Position numbers and translations under genes: made by a program. Below the pieces are notes generated by a model. It searched no databases. It had not been told where the DNA came from and saw nothing but the letters and a program-made list of their open reading frames with translations. A stretch of 64,000 nucleotides of DNA from Clitopilus passeckerianus (taxonomy: Eukaryota > Basidiomycota > Agaricomycetes > Agaricales > Entolomataceae): the NCBI GenBank assembly GCA_944990035.1, contig CALYLX010000132.1, positions 17,767 through 81,766 on the forward strand, in the 5' to 3' direction. This document shows, piece by piece, positions 31,664 through 45,530 of this stretch. Numbering within the stretch: position 1 is the stretch's first letter; each line of letters begins with the position of its first letter.

Positions 31664-34600
31664 TCAGACAATTTCTACTGCATTGCTATTAAGGAAAGCA
31701 TCAAGTTCATCGAACTCGTCTTCTGAACTGGGGTCGGGAGGCAAGGATTCTTCCTTCGCTTCCTTGCAGCTGTCCCGGATCAAAGCCGCCTCTTTCATCC
31801 TTTCGGTGCTTTGCCCACGTATGTTCTTCCAGGAAGCCGAATCGGGAGAGTAAGGCGCCTGAAGCTCATCGTACATTGTGTAGTCACTGTCTTCCTCGCC
31901 GTTACAAGAGTTCAGAAAGAGAGGAACAATGGCCCCCGTGTGACAATCCAAAAGAACGTCCGGCTCCGCGTCATGAGTATCCGTTTGAGGTTCGATTCTG
32001 CTCCTCTTTCTTGGAGATTCCAGGACAAAAGGACTCAAATGGCGTTTTGGGTTCTTTGGGCTTGTAGGGCAGAAGGAAGCTCCAGCGCCACCCTGAGTAT
32101 CGCCTTCAAGCGGCTGACTCTGACTTATGTGCCAGGATTGAGTATCGGCCATAATCATGTTCGAGACATCGTCAGAATCCGAGCAGGCCTGCACCGATTG
32201 CGGGGATGGCTGTGAGACTAGTTTGATGAGGTCATGTGCCTCAGGAAGATCGTCTTCTTCGAAGCCACTCTGAACCTTGGTTTCCTGCGGAGCAACTGGA
32301 CCGGCTGTAAGCCTCACCGTGTTCCCAAGGTCAGTAAATTCGACATCAAAACTAGGGAGGGGTTCCTTCCTCCGCGTTGGAAGCCCAGACCCAATTTTCA
32401 AGCGGCGCCCAAGTGATAGTTGGATGTTACTTCGTACATTGGTGGTCTGGTGCAGGTCGTCTAACTTCCTCAAGCGATTGTCTATAGGTTTCTCTTTCCC
32501 GGCAGCTTTGAATTTGGTTGGAGATGCCTTGCTCTGGGCTTTCAGCGTTGACTCATCGACTAGAGTTTTCTTTTTTGAGGGCAAGGGTAGGCCAGGAAGA
32601 CCATCTCGACAACTTGAAAATCATTAGTTTGAGATCTGACAGGGTCTTGTAACATTACACCAACCACATGTGTCGGCATTTCGTTTTGTCACGGCAAGGG
32701 TGGTTGCATCTGAAGAAGAATTAGCTCAATACCACTCGCTACAAGCCATCGTTCCATACGCAAAGCGGCCATTCGGAAGCTTCTTTGGAGATGATTTCTG
32801 GCGCAGGGTTGAATCGCAGTTTGGCATTGCGTTAAATGTTGCCGACTGGGCCCCACGCCTTGGTCCTGCGCAGATTCAAACCATGTAGGTGACATAGATG
32901 AGAAGAAGGGGCTTACCTGCACCTGTGAGGTCACGAATCTGAACCTTCTCCTCGCTCTTTTCGAGTTCCATATTCCAGAAGTCGGGATCGTCCTCCAATC
33001 CTGCCAGATCAAACTCCTGTCGACTGAAGTCAAGGCCTGAATCTCTAATTGTGGAGCTCAACTAACAGTGGAAGTGGGTGGTCTGGTGTTCATGGTCGGG
33101 TACTCATCCGCGGCGACAGTCGGTCGTAGGGTTTTACGACAGTCACCCCGCAATGGACTCCTGTAAATGGGAGCGTGAGAAGGGGAGGAAGGAGGGCTTC
33201 TGGATGAACATACAGCGCATATGAACACCGTTATGCTTTGGCTAGGCTTCGTTAACTCGGCGCTCACGCTGAAGGTCTTGGTTTGTTTCAACGCCTTTGT
33301 CCTGCGAGGGGTGATCTGAGCCAGGAAAACAAACGAGACAAGCAAAACTACGCACGGGATTCGTCGAAAGTCCACTAACGCCATGTCCGACGTGAGCGTC
33401 AGCACTGCAGTCATGCTGAACCTGTGTAACTTTTGCTTCTTAGTCTTGGATCCTCCATTGCTGTTCTCCGAGTTCAAAAGTCCACATTCTATAGCCAAGT
33501 CGACTTCGACTGGACCTATTCCCCCACTTGAACGCACTTCAGTCTGATTCACTGAAAGGGTGTAATGAGGTAGTTCCCTGGCCGCTGCGAGAACCTCTAA
33601 ACCAAAGGGTGAATTTCGGTTCAGAAGCTTTGAATGAAAGATCAGAGGCGGACTGGGCTAGGTTGAGCAGGCTCGACTCACCATTTCAATTCTCTGAGGG
33701 TTCTGGTTCCGAAGCTTGTCTATAGAGGTAATTCCGTGTTCGGCAAGAAGCTGTAAAGCTTAGTAGGTCCACATTTACGAAATTCCGAGGTGCTTAGCGT
33801 ACCATCAACCTACATAAGGGTGATGTTATCTCACAAATCTCAGGAGGATTCATGAGGAAAGAGGACTAACGATTTCTCTCCAATTCCACCAATCTGGCAT
33901 AGTACCACGGGTCGATCTTCCCAGGCCTTTGCAGTTAGACATCTAACGCTACAAAATTCTAGTGAGTAAACGTAGACGAAGCGGGAATGCGAAAGAGCTT
34001 ACAGCTCCAGGCCATGTTTTATGAGGGTGGCGTTGGACTTAACAATCCCAACCTCTACGAGTGCTGGAACGATGGCGGTCAGGAAGGAAGACAGTATAGA
34101 TAGTCTGCATACCCCTCGCTATCCTGGAGCTATGCCGGAAAATACTCAGTGCTTCTAGGTACAGTTGGCTATCACCACTCCTGTACTCCGCTGCGTTTAG
34201 AGGGATTCCACTCAAAACCGCCTAGGGAAATGTCAAGAGGGACACCAATGACTGAAGGGGGACTCACTTGAGTCAGTAGAAACACTTTGTCTGCTGACTT
34301 CTCAATCTTCAACATCTCATATCTGATATCGGTGTGCTTGCGGAGTTTGGTCAGAACCTGGGCAGACGATGAAACCTCTCAGGCGTGGCGAAAGATTGCC
34401 GAAACCGACCGTTTTTTCAGAAGACCTCAGTTTGACGTCGTGAAACCTGCAAAAACTTTTTAGAAGTATGATGGGATGGGGAAGTCATAGTTGGGTACTC
34501 TTCCGCAGCAGAGAGCATCTCCAACTGTCGTAAGAGTGAGTTCCATGACTCTACCTTGCTAAATGACGTGGAGACATACAAGTTCCCGAAGGGTCGGGCT

Positions 34601-37600
34601 TTCTGGGAGAGCGAGAATCATTGACATCTGCTCACAGATCAACCCGGGTGCGCAGGTGAGTGCTCTAAAAATTTACCGTCGTCTGGCGAATGTAAAACTA
34701 AACATGAAATGTAAATCCACCCTTGAAGAGAAAACGGATGAGCGTACCGACCTTGCTCATGATATCACCATACTCGGTCGAATGTAAGGCTTCACCGACG
34801 TCTTCACCTCCTTCGAGAAGCTTGTTGGTTCTGAGTTGGTCCAAGCTCTCCATAACAAGTTCATCTACTCGTTCCTCCCAGCTTTGGCCTTCGTCCTTAT
34901 TGATACAGTAATGCCCCGGATTCTTCTGGATGCGTTGAAACATGAAGGAACCTCGCAACCAATCCTTAGCCGAATTCACGCTGGTTATTGTACCTAGCCC
35001 AACTTCAGAGTTAAGATGTTCTGAGAGGTTGACATGCAGGAGCTTTCCAAGATGGTCTTCCCCTGGACTAACGCCCGGTACTTGTTCTCGAGTTGCTCTT
35101 CGCAGAGGATGAGGGCAACCCCATGCTTATCTTCGTGAAGGTAAGAGACACAGGTAAATTGCGCCGTATAAACACAAACCAAATTGTGGCCGCCCCTGAG
35201 AGTGTTTGTTATCGAACATGGGAGGTATTCTTGGGAGATCGAACACGCACCGCTCGACCAAGCATTTGCATTATGTCGAGATCCGAATATTCCACTGAAG
35301 CGTTATTCTGATAGGTTTGAACTCCCTTGATGACAACAAGGTGCGCGGCTACGGAGGAAGATGCATTTATAAACCCCTACGGATAGATACGATATGCTCA
35401 CGAAGATTAACGCCAACAGCCAATGTCTGTAGCGGAATAGTGAATAAACATAAGCATAGGAAATCCAGTGCCCTTACAGAGGTGGCAACCACAACTCTAA
35501 GAACTTTCTTCAAGTAGAGATCTTCGACTTGTCTTCTGTCGACAGGCGAGAGACCAGCATGGTGAATGCCGATACCAAATGAAGCAAAATCTGAGAAAGG
35601 ATGAGTAGTATGGTCTAGTCATATACAACTATCGCCTACCTGCGACCCGTTTGTCTTCGAAACCACCTGCTTCGCCCCTGGTGATTGCTCAGAAAGAACA
35701 CAACGACGATGTGATAAACGAACCTCGCTGGTCGAGACCAAGGAAGCTTTTGTCGGGTTCTCTCAGCTTCCGTGAATTCCTTCACAAGTTGTTCGGCCGT
35801 AGAAGAAACACCTGCAATTTGTGTGACATGAGAGTTAACCAATTACTGTCGATGGATGTAAAGGATCAACCTTTTCTGGTTGAACAAAACACAAGGATTG
35901 GTTTGCCTGCAGAATGCTGTTGCAAGGTACCAAAGAGTTTGTAATCCAACGTTCTGTTAAAGACAAAGTCGTTTTGACTCTTGGGCCGATAAACCCCAAT
36001 AACGATCCTGGTAATTTTGCAAGGCCGATATTCCTCTCCGAACTATTCTTCCGTCAGATCTTACTACACGTGAATCCATGGTGAGTCCTTACCTCGCACA
36101 CCTGGGCCGGAGCCCCTGGCGTCCCAGAACTCCCGATCCATGATGCAACATCCACAATATTTGGAACAGTTGCGGAAACCAGGATAAAACGTACGGACGA
36201 TCCTCGAGATTTCATCCGAGATACGACGGCCTCTAGGGTACTACCCCTGTTTTCGTTTAGAATATGAACCTGTGACGATATCCAAATTGATCGATGTTAT
36301 TAGAGGATAAGGATAACGGGGGGCGAACCTCGTCCACGAGGAACAAGTGAACGGAAGAGAGAATCTGAGCATTATCACCCCTGTAGGAGGTGAGGTGAGC
36401 TGTCTGATCACATTGCTCGTCCCGGTGCTCACCAATTGCGGGTCAAGCTGTCCCACTTCTCTGCCTGTGAAAGAGCCAATCAGCTCTCCGCCACATCGCC
36501 TATAAGCCCATCAAGTTACAGTGGTCACTCTTCCGGGGTTCAGCTATATTTAAACGGGGGATAGGATAGAGATGTCCTAACATTATTGAAGAGCTCTTTG
36601 CATCTCCCCAGGCGCCTTTACCGAACAAAACGGTGTCGCCTGTGAGTTCGCAACCTCGATGGAAGGTTTAGCATGATAGCACTACTTTAACGTGACTGGT
36701 GGCCTACACTTGACCCCGAGCGGCTCGAACTTTTTAGACCAGTCACGGTGCTTCTCAGAGCATAGAGCCTGGTGGAAGAGAGTTTTAACGAACTCATACT
36801 GGTTTATTCGGATTCACACCTTTGTGGGTGCGATGTAAACACATTTCCAAGTTCTTCCGATGTTTTCAGGTGCCTTAATCATCCGAATCATGGCCAATTC
36901 GAACAAGACTGTCTTCCCACTCCCCGTCGGTGCTAGGGGCGAAAAGTCGACGATCAATAGCCAGTCAGACAATGCCATTCGATGTACACACCACTGATGA
37001 CCTAAATTTGAAGTATGATGACAATGTCTACGCCATTCATTGTGCAGAAGCGTCACCATGTTTTCATTGTAATTAAAAATCTGGAACGTCAAGCAAGGAC
37101 CGATGACGGTAAGGTGAAGAGCATACATGATCAAAGCACTTGGATTGCATGGCGTTGAAGACGCCGAAGCTGAAGATTGCCCGGTAAACATCCGCTGTCC
37201 CATTAATGTCAGAATTCGTATCCACCTCATAGACCAAAACATACGGAGTGCCGAGACGGACTGGAGTGATATTGCTTTGACAATGGGTTGGCTGGGGTTA
37301 CTGTCATCCGTCCTGATTGGTTCGTGTGAGAGCATTCGGGGTCTGTAGGAGCTAATTGGGTGATAATGGGCATTCTGATTATTTCCTGCCGCCAGATCTC
37401 GCTGGTGAAAATCCCAGTGGAGATTGAGTCGGTTGGTGTAACCTGCGATGCAACCTCAATCAGACAGATGATTTGTTTGCAGGACGTGGTATACAACTTG
37501 TGTTTTGAAGACCGCAGCCTGACTCGGTCAAAAACCCCTCGCCGTCAACCTGGTATCCAGCGTAATCGTTGAGGCAGGTATCGTATTCATGCGGATTGCG

Positions 37601-37887
37601 AACAGCGTTAAAATGCTGAGTTCGTAGTTCGTAGCGTACGTCCGAGTAGGATGATGGATCCCCTGGAACAGGGGAGGAGAATGCTTCTGTAGAGGAAATA
37701 GACTGTCAGCTTGTCGTCACGAGAGAAGAACACAAGAGGAACAAGATGAGCGCATATATTGACCTATTTCTTCTTGTAGTGGACCATCCACTGCATAGGC
37801 GTTAAAGTCGAAGCTTTCGGCGGAATATCCCTCATAATTGGAGTAGTTATCATCGGCACCACCGACATGGTTGTCGTAGGTATTCAT
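31664..37887 (-). CDS. HFM1: Meiotic DNA helicase HFM1/Mer3
   Basis: One long gene of many small exons encodes a Ski2-like helicase that in known fungi, plants and animals promotes class I crossovers. From the ATG at 37885-37887 a low-complexity N-terminus leads to [19 protein letters not shown]. Next are YNENM and [17 protein letters not shown] (Walker A), CVYIAPTK, and [79 protein letters not shown], and [16 protein letters not shown] follow. [29 protein letters not shown] and [13 protein letters not shown] belong to the winged-helix and Sec63 part. The C-terminus has [19 protein letters not shown] and a Cys/His cluster [19 protein letters not shown] made across two introns, then a nuclear tail to 31664. 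Not every Sec63-domain exon was resolved between 32900 and 34700, but no clear lesion was seen. Confidence 0.87.
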
Positions 37888-37974
37888 TGGAGGCCCAAAG
37901 GGTCAGGGTAGCAGTGAGGAAGACTCAAAAGGCTCCGCGTGACGTGACAAGTCGCGATCGTGTATCTGCCATTG

Positions 37975-37980
37975 ACGCGT
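37975..37980. promoter_or_regulatory. ACGCGT (MCB-type) element in the HFM1/CKS1 divergent promoter
   Basis: The palindrome ACGCGT lies in the 220 bp between the two starts, 88 bp from the HFM1 ATG and 128 bp from the CKS1 ATG. In fungi this box is bound by MBF at G1/S genes. Use of it here is inferred from sequence and from the cell-cycle and meiotic roles of both genes. Confidence 0.4.
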
Positions 37981-38107
37981 TTGGCACGTGCTCGAAATAA
38001 GAGGTGATCATTCTGGCAATGAGCGCTGGGGGCCGAGTTGCCTTTTTGTATAACAGCCTTTTTTCCTTTCCCTTTAATCACGCATCTGCCTTTAATCGCA
38101 ACTCACC

Positions 38108-38596
38108 ATGGCCACTGCTGATTCTGCACCACTCATCCCATGCTCTACCGAGGAGGCGAGACGGAAACGTGATGATTTGATCGAGAAGTAGGTCTATGAA
38201 GTACTGTACGTTGCAGACTCGGATGGGCTGAATCAAGATATCGACTATGAACAGAATTCACTATTCTGACCGCTACTCCGACGATGAATACGAGTACAGA
38301 CATGTCATCCTTCCCAAGCAATTCCTCAAGCTTATACCAAAAGAGTACTACAATGACGATAATACTGGAACTTTACGGCTGCTAGCGGAGCAAGAATGGA
38401 GAGGCTTTGGAATTACCCAAAGCCTCGGATGGGAGCATTACGAGGTTCATGGTGCGCTACTTCCTACTCTTTACATTCAAGAAGATTGTTTCTGAGTTCG
38501 CATGTTCCCTTAGCGCCAGAACCACACGTTCTTCTGTTCAGGCGGGCAAGAGACTTCGTTATGCCAACTCAACACGCTGTCCCTAGGAAGAGATAA
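38108..38596 (+). CDS. CKS1: Cyclin-dependent kinase regulatory subunit Cks1/Suc1
   Basis: Three exons give about 134 residues. [40 protein letters not shown] and, after the second intron, [15 protein letters not shown] match the CKS fold, including the phosphate-binding Arg and Trp residues and the HxPEPH hinge. The protein binds the CDK and docks phosphorylated substrates. The N-terminus has a 27-residue extension ([19 protein letters not shown]), and the tail after the fold is short and basic. Introns are 70 nt (with a GTAGGT donor) and 61 nt. The gene diverges from HFM1. Confidence 0.94.
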
Positions 38597-38820
38597 ACAC
38601 GATTCCCTAGGTCTGCGAGGACGTTTCTTCATCATCTCGTCAGTAAGAAGCACGTTTAAGCAAGGCTGTCATGCGTGCGGGATGTTACCGACTGAGTCCT
38701 TTTAGTCTATTGTTACCTCTGCATTCTTTCACCACCGACTCTAATATACTAAATAATCATGTCCACAAAAATTCTGTCTATCTACTACATTAGCCGTATG
38801 TTACCGGGAAGTAGTCAAGG

Positions 38821-41800
38821 CTAGAAACGTGAAATAGGCAGATCTCCCCATTGAACAAGTGGTCCGGGGTCGACAGATGGCTGCAAACCGGACCTGAAGG
38901 CGTGGAGATCATCAACGTATGTAGCCCCTGGACGCGGCGCATCCTTGCCCTCGCCGTCTACTGGATACTGCTCCAACAATGTCGGGATATTCAGAAGCAG
39001 AGATTCATGCTCTTCGGAAGACCCCAACAACTGCTTCCAGTAACTGGTGAAGTCGCTTGCGAGGGGATTGTTCTCGTTTCCTAGTGCCTCTTGCCATGGG
39101 AGCTCGTCCGCGTTTATGCCAGCTTGTCGCAAGGAAGAGATGAAAGCTTCCGTGGCAGCAGAGCTCACTCGTTTTGGCTTAGGCTTTTGAGAGATAGAAT
39201 GGACGGAAAACTTGGATCGGGTTGGTGACGATGGATGCACTTTTGACAGGAAAAATTGTATAATGTCTCCCTTAGTGACGAGGTCCACATGTCCAGCGCT
39301 GTTTTCGCCTGTTCAAAGAATATGTGTGAATATAGAAACCCCAGCACTAGATATGCTCTTACTCCGTAGGAAGTCCAAATGCCCAGATTCCACTTCGTTC
39401 ATGAACCTCGAAGATTCTTCAGCAAGATTCTTGTCTGCCTCGAGCCATTTCTTCTTCAGTCCATCCTTATGTTCCTGGAATTCTTCTTGGCTCATTTCTT
39501 CCAGCTTCGCCTTCATTGTTTCCAAGAAAGCATCCACTCTTGCCTCCAGGTATCCAGGTGTCTTTTCACTTTGCACGATGATCCGCAAGCCTTTGACGAT
39601 CTTGCCCGGATAGTACCAACCGGTACACCAGACAATGTACCCAAGCTGTTCCTGTGTTCGCAAGATATTGAAAGCCGGTTCGCTGAGAATTTGGTTCAAC
39701 AAATCCCCAGTTACTCTTGCATGCTCGTCCGTGATGGGACCGTATTGAACAAGGTACGTAAGAGCCGAATTAGCTTGGTTCGGATTAATGACAGGAGACG
39801 TCCATATGAGATTCGAGGCTGAGAAATGGGTCAGTTCTCCAATCACATTATGGATTACCACACCTGCCTGGTGGAAGCAAACGGGCGCGTTCATTCAATT
39901 CTGAAGGGGTCAGAGGGGAGACACCCAACCCCTCCTCCCCCATCTCGGCAATTCTTATGGCCTCCTAGATTTCGCTCAGTATCTTGGACCCCTACAAGGA
40001 CCTCGCACGGAAAACTCACATCTTTGAAGACATTTCCAGCGACCAGAATGCGAAGATGAGTTTGAGCAAAGAATTGTTTCATGTGATCCCGGATTCCATC
40101 GCCAGTGATATCTGCAGATAGCAAGCATGGGTAGGGGAAGCCCATATACATAACCGGAACTGACCGGGAAGCTCCTTCAAGCGTTCCTCAATTGACCAAT
40201 GTTGCTCGGAAAGCGTCCACCGAGCGAAGTAGGTTGACAAACTATATGATTGTCCGAGGAAGAAATTATGCCAATCTCGTTTAGCCTACGTAAAACGGGG
40301 GAAAGGGACATCAGCATTGGAGATTGAGTGATGTAGTTTTGACTAACCTCTTCCTTCATGATAGCTAGGCGGTCTTGTTTCACATCCAAAGACTTGATTT
40401 TCTCTAGTAAGCGTTGAACCAAGACCTCTAGCTTGTCGTTGTAGCCGCCCACGGTGAGGGATAACTCGGTGTCATGGTGGGTAAATTTGTAGTGCAGGCC
40501 GGCGAGATCAGCGTCATAGGAGAGTTCGGTCAAAGCATCATTAACCAAATCCGTATATAGCCTGGAATTCTTTTGAGGGCGGGGGAGTAGGAAGGCAATT
40601 GTGTCACACTTACCTTGTCATCACCCGGGCTCGTGGAGAGGTGTTCCCAACATGGCTGCAACTGTTTTGAGGTGGGGCACCAGCAAATCAAGTATATTTT
40701 AGTTCACCTTCGGAAACTGATCATTATGTGAGCTTTAGGCACAAAGAAGCGGTCATCCTTCTTGTGCCATAAAACGGAGAGCGGGGTTTCTCGTACAAGG
40801 TGAGGTCTCTTGAGCGGCTAGGGCCACATAAGTAGGGGCTCAGAGAATGATCAGAAGGCACTTGCCTCAACCTGACGCTTCTCCACATCGAGTCTTGACG
40901 GAATGAATTGATTTGGGCGCGCCAGAAAGAGTTCAGGGATTGAGTTGGGAGCTTCCGCCTGCAAACTGCTTAGTCGCACAGAAGATAGAGTCAAGAAATA
41001 TGCCAGACCTTCTCTATGAACTCGCGGCTGAACTTTTCAACGTGATATTCAGTGCCATACCAAGGCTCCTTCTCCCATTTTTGGTCTGATTGAACCTTTT
41101 CATGATCAGCACCAGAGGCCATGAGCACCACTCTGCCTTCAGTGATACGAAATGTATCGAGATACCGCATAATCTGTGCCTCTACGGCTCCTGCAGGATC
41201 CCACTCCCAGGTCAAGGCAGGTGCACTCAGCAGAAGGTCACGAGGGGCCGGTAGAACCATGCTCTCGGCGATTGAGGTAGCATATCTATCGGGCATGCTC
41301 TTCTCCTTGAAACGAAAGCGTATTCGGGAGAGCTGTGCGACCTCCCGTTGATGGTAATCGTCAAACTTGGAAGATCTGAGCAAGGCAAGATACTGAAAGG
41401 CGGCAAGGATGGCACTCTTGTGATTTTCTGTAAGAGGGAGCTACTCAGTGTGTGATCTGAATCTTCCGAAAACAATTGCTTACTGAAGCCGTCCTCTGTG
41501 AGATACATGGTCATCTTGAACATGGCGAAACCCCGCGCTAAGTTTTGACAGCCAGCGCTCAACCCAGTCACCCAGCCCTTGCTCTTCAAATAGGACATCA
41601 ATGAACCTGGGCCTTCGTGTCCAACGAAGTGGGACAAGAAGTGGGCAGGTTTATGCTTCCAATGGACAGATTGGTCCTCTAAGGGGAACGAGATCTCCAT
41701 ACAGTGGAAGTTCATGATTGTCTTCACAGAAACAAGGGTCTGAAAGCCGGGAGGTCAGATGGCAGGAAGCTTACAAGAAATGATGCGCTTACTCCCTTCT

Positions 41801-43062
41801 CGTTCTCGCCGAAAGGATGCTCTGGGAATACGACAGGCGGATTGGGGCCGCGGCTCGGAATAGGAGAAAAGAGCTTCGAGACAAGCTCAGATAATTCTTC
41901 CAGTGATTCTGATCCATACCTTCAGTAGCGACAGTAGAAAGATGGGAATCAAAGAACCTTTTCCGATAACACACAGTCTCATGCGACTTGCACAATACTC
42001 CTTGGACCACCACTCGATTAATCTGCGCCTCGTCTCGCGACAAACGGCTCCTCCATCGGCATCTACGTCACTTGTAGCTGAAGTACCAGATGGTGCAGGT
42101 GATGGAATACGGGAACCTGACGGAGTCAAGGTATCTTTGAATTTAGATAGCACCGAGGCGTCTCCATTCAGACGGTCTTGGTCCTTGAGTGCTTTCGCTG
42201 CTGCAGATAAACTTTCCCTGTTACCACTACCAAATTTTCTCCAAACGTGACCATCTTTGCTCAGATGTTTGTTGAGCTGGAAGATACGCCACATGTCGGA
42301 CTGATGGTTCTTCTTGTGTTCCGAGTCGACAGCATTCAGTTCTCGAGATGTGCAGGAAGGTGCGAAAAGAGGCGAATAGAAGAATCCAGAGAAGCGCTCT
42401 AAGGCGCCGGGCAGGGCATGGGTTCCAACACTGAAGTAATAGTTCGTGTTGGTTGTCGATGTATAAGCGTTGGAGCCACCATTGTTTTTGGACAAGTACT
42501 TGAAGTCGAGTTAGGGGTTGAATAGAAGCTTGTCAACTGCAACTGCAACGTACGTCTTGGTATTCGTTTTCCTTTGGAAATTGTTCCGTGCCCTGATAAA
42601 ACGGAACTTGGCTGGTATCCAAATCCTGTACAAACAGTGTGACTGACCATGAATAGCAGATGCTCGCAGAAATGGGCCAGACCTGGCATATCATCCTTTT
42701 CGGAGTCAAGTTCGGTAAGTTGGAATGGAAATGCATACTAATAGACTTACTGGATCCGATAAGTGTCCAACAGCAACATCAAGACTTGCCGCTGCCTTGT
42801 CTGCCCCAGCATCGTGAATCAAAGTGGCCTGCAAGCCATTCTCTAGTTCGATAACACGATATTGCCTATCATCTTGTCCAGACTTCTGGATAGCCTTGTT
42901 GAAGACACGGAATGCTGGTGCTGTCGATGGGGAAACAGGTAGCCACTCCGTGCCATTTGCTGCATGAGTTGCCATTCCTGTGCGGGATGAGATGTCGAGT
43001 AACCTGGGGGGTCGACGCAATGTTCTCTGTAAGAGATTGGAAGCTGATCCAAGCCTCAGCAT
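38821..43062 (-). CDS. Insulin-degrading-enzyme-like M16A metalloprotease
   Basis: The inverted zinc motif HFCEH lies in GLAHFCEHLLFMGTEQFP, with the third ligand in RELNAVDSEHKKN, as in pitrilysin/insulysin enzymes. Conserved blocks continue with NGGSNAYTSTTNTNYYF, ESLEELSELVSKLFSPI, FLSHFVGHEGPGSLMSYLK, SMPDRYATSIAESM, PILSEPAFNILRTQEQLGY (in split form) and a C-terminal helix region. The full order of four M16 half-domains is present, with about a dozen introns. Such proteases degrade small peptides inside the cell. Two in-frame ATGs exist. The first, 43060-43062, adds a 29-residue Arg-rich leader. The second, 42973-42975, starts MATHAANGTEWLPVS. A Ser/Pro-rich insert (SGSRIPSPAPSGTSATS) interrupts the first half. 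Confidence 0.92.
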
Positions 43063-43164
43063 TCAACCCTTCTGACCGTGGGGGTATAATGAGATGAGGC
43101 AATTGTGAGTACTATCGCGGTTACGCGGCAACTACCGGCCCTACCAACGGCCAAAAAAAGACAA

Positions 43165-43246
43165 CGACGCCAGCAGGATTCGAACCTGCGCCCTCAAAGA
43201 GGAACAGATTTCTAATCTGTCGCCGTAACCACTTGGCTATAGCGCC
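43165..43246 (-). tRNA. tRNA-Ser (AGA)
   Basis: On the minus strand the acceptor GGCGCTA pairs with TGGCGTC (two G-U pairs) and leaves discriminator G. The anticodon stem ACAGA/TCTGT holds the loop TTAGAAA, giving anticodon AGA. A long variable arm (TCCTCTTTGAGGG) marks a class II serine tRNA. The T arm is GCAGG-TTCGAAT-CCTGC. No intron is present. Confidence 0.93.
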
Positions 43247-43461
43247 TTCTAAAGAGTTTTGTTCTAAAGCATACGTAGCATGGAAATCAGCGATGCCAGC
43301 TTAGGCCTCTAAATATTTTAATGTTGACCTCAGCTGAGGTTTTCCCACTGACGAGTAGCATAGAAGAGTATAAAAAAGTGTATTATTTTGGGGTGAATCT
43401 ACGAAGCAGAAATGAAATATAAGGTTATGGTCAACATGCAAGTAAGTGTCTATGAATGCTT

Positions 43462-45297
<1,836 letters not shown>

Positions 45298-45530
45298 GAT
45301 GAATGTGAAGGAAGTTGGAGGAGTTGGTGAGGAAGGAACTGAGCGTAGCGAATTCCGAGTCTACGTAGAAATTATAAATTCCCACAATCCCGGCTTCCTC
45401 CGTTTTGGGTTAGTGTCAAACAAGCGCCAACAACGGAGACACGAGTGTAAGGCAACGGACAAGCAGGGACAAACAATGCGTTGATATTGAACTTTGTAGT
45501 AAGTTAGCCTTGCTACTATCAGCTACTGTA

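Noticed and set aside
31664..32679. A separate nuclear-protein gene starting at an ATG at 32677-32679
   Set aside because: Splicing continues the HFM1 C-terminus (CRHMCC then [10 protein letters not shown]) into this region in the correct frame. A separate gene would need to start inside HFM1 coding sequence.
32670..32888. A plus-strand frame of 72 codons opposite the HFM1 C-terminus
   Set aside because: It lies wholly over HFM1 exons whose protein sequence is conserved.
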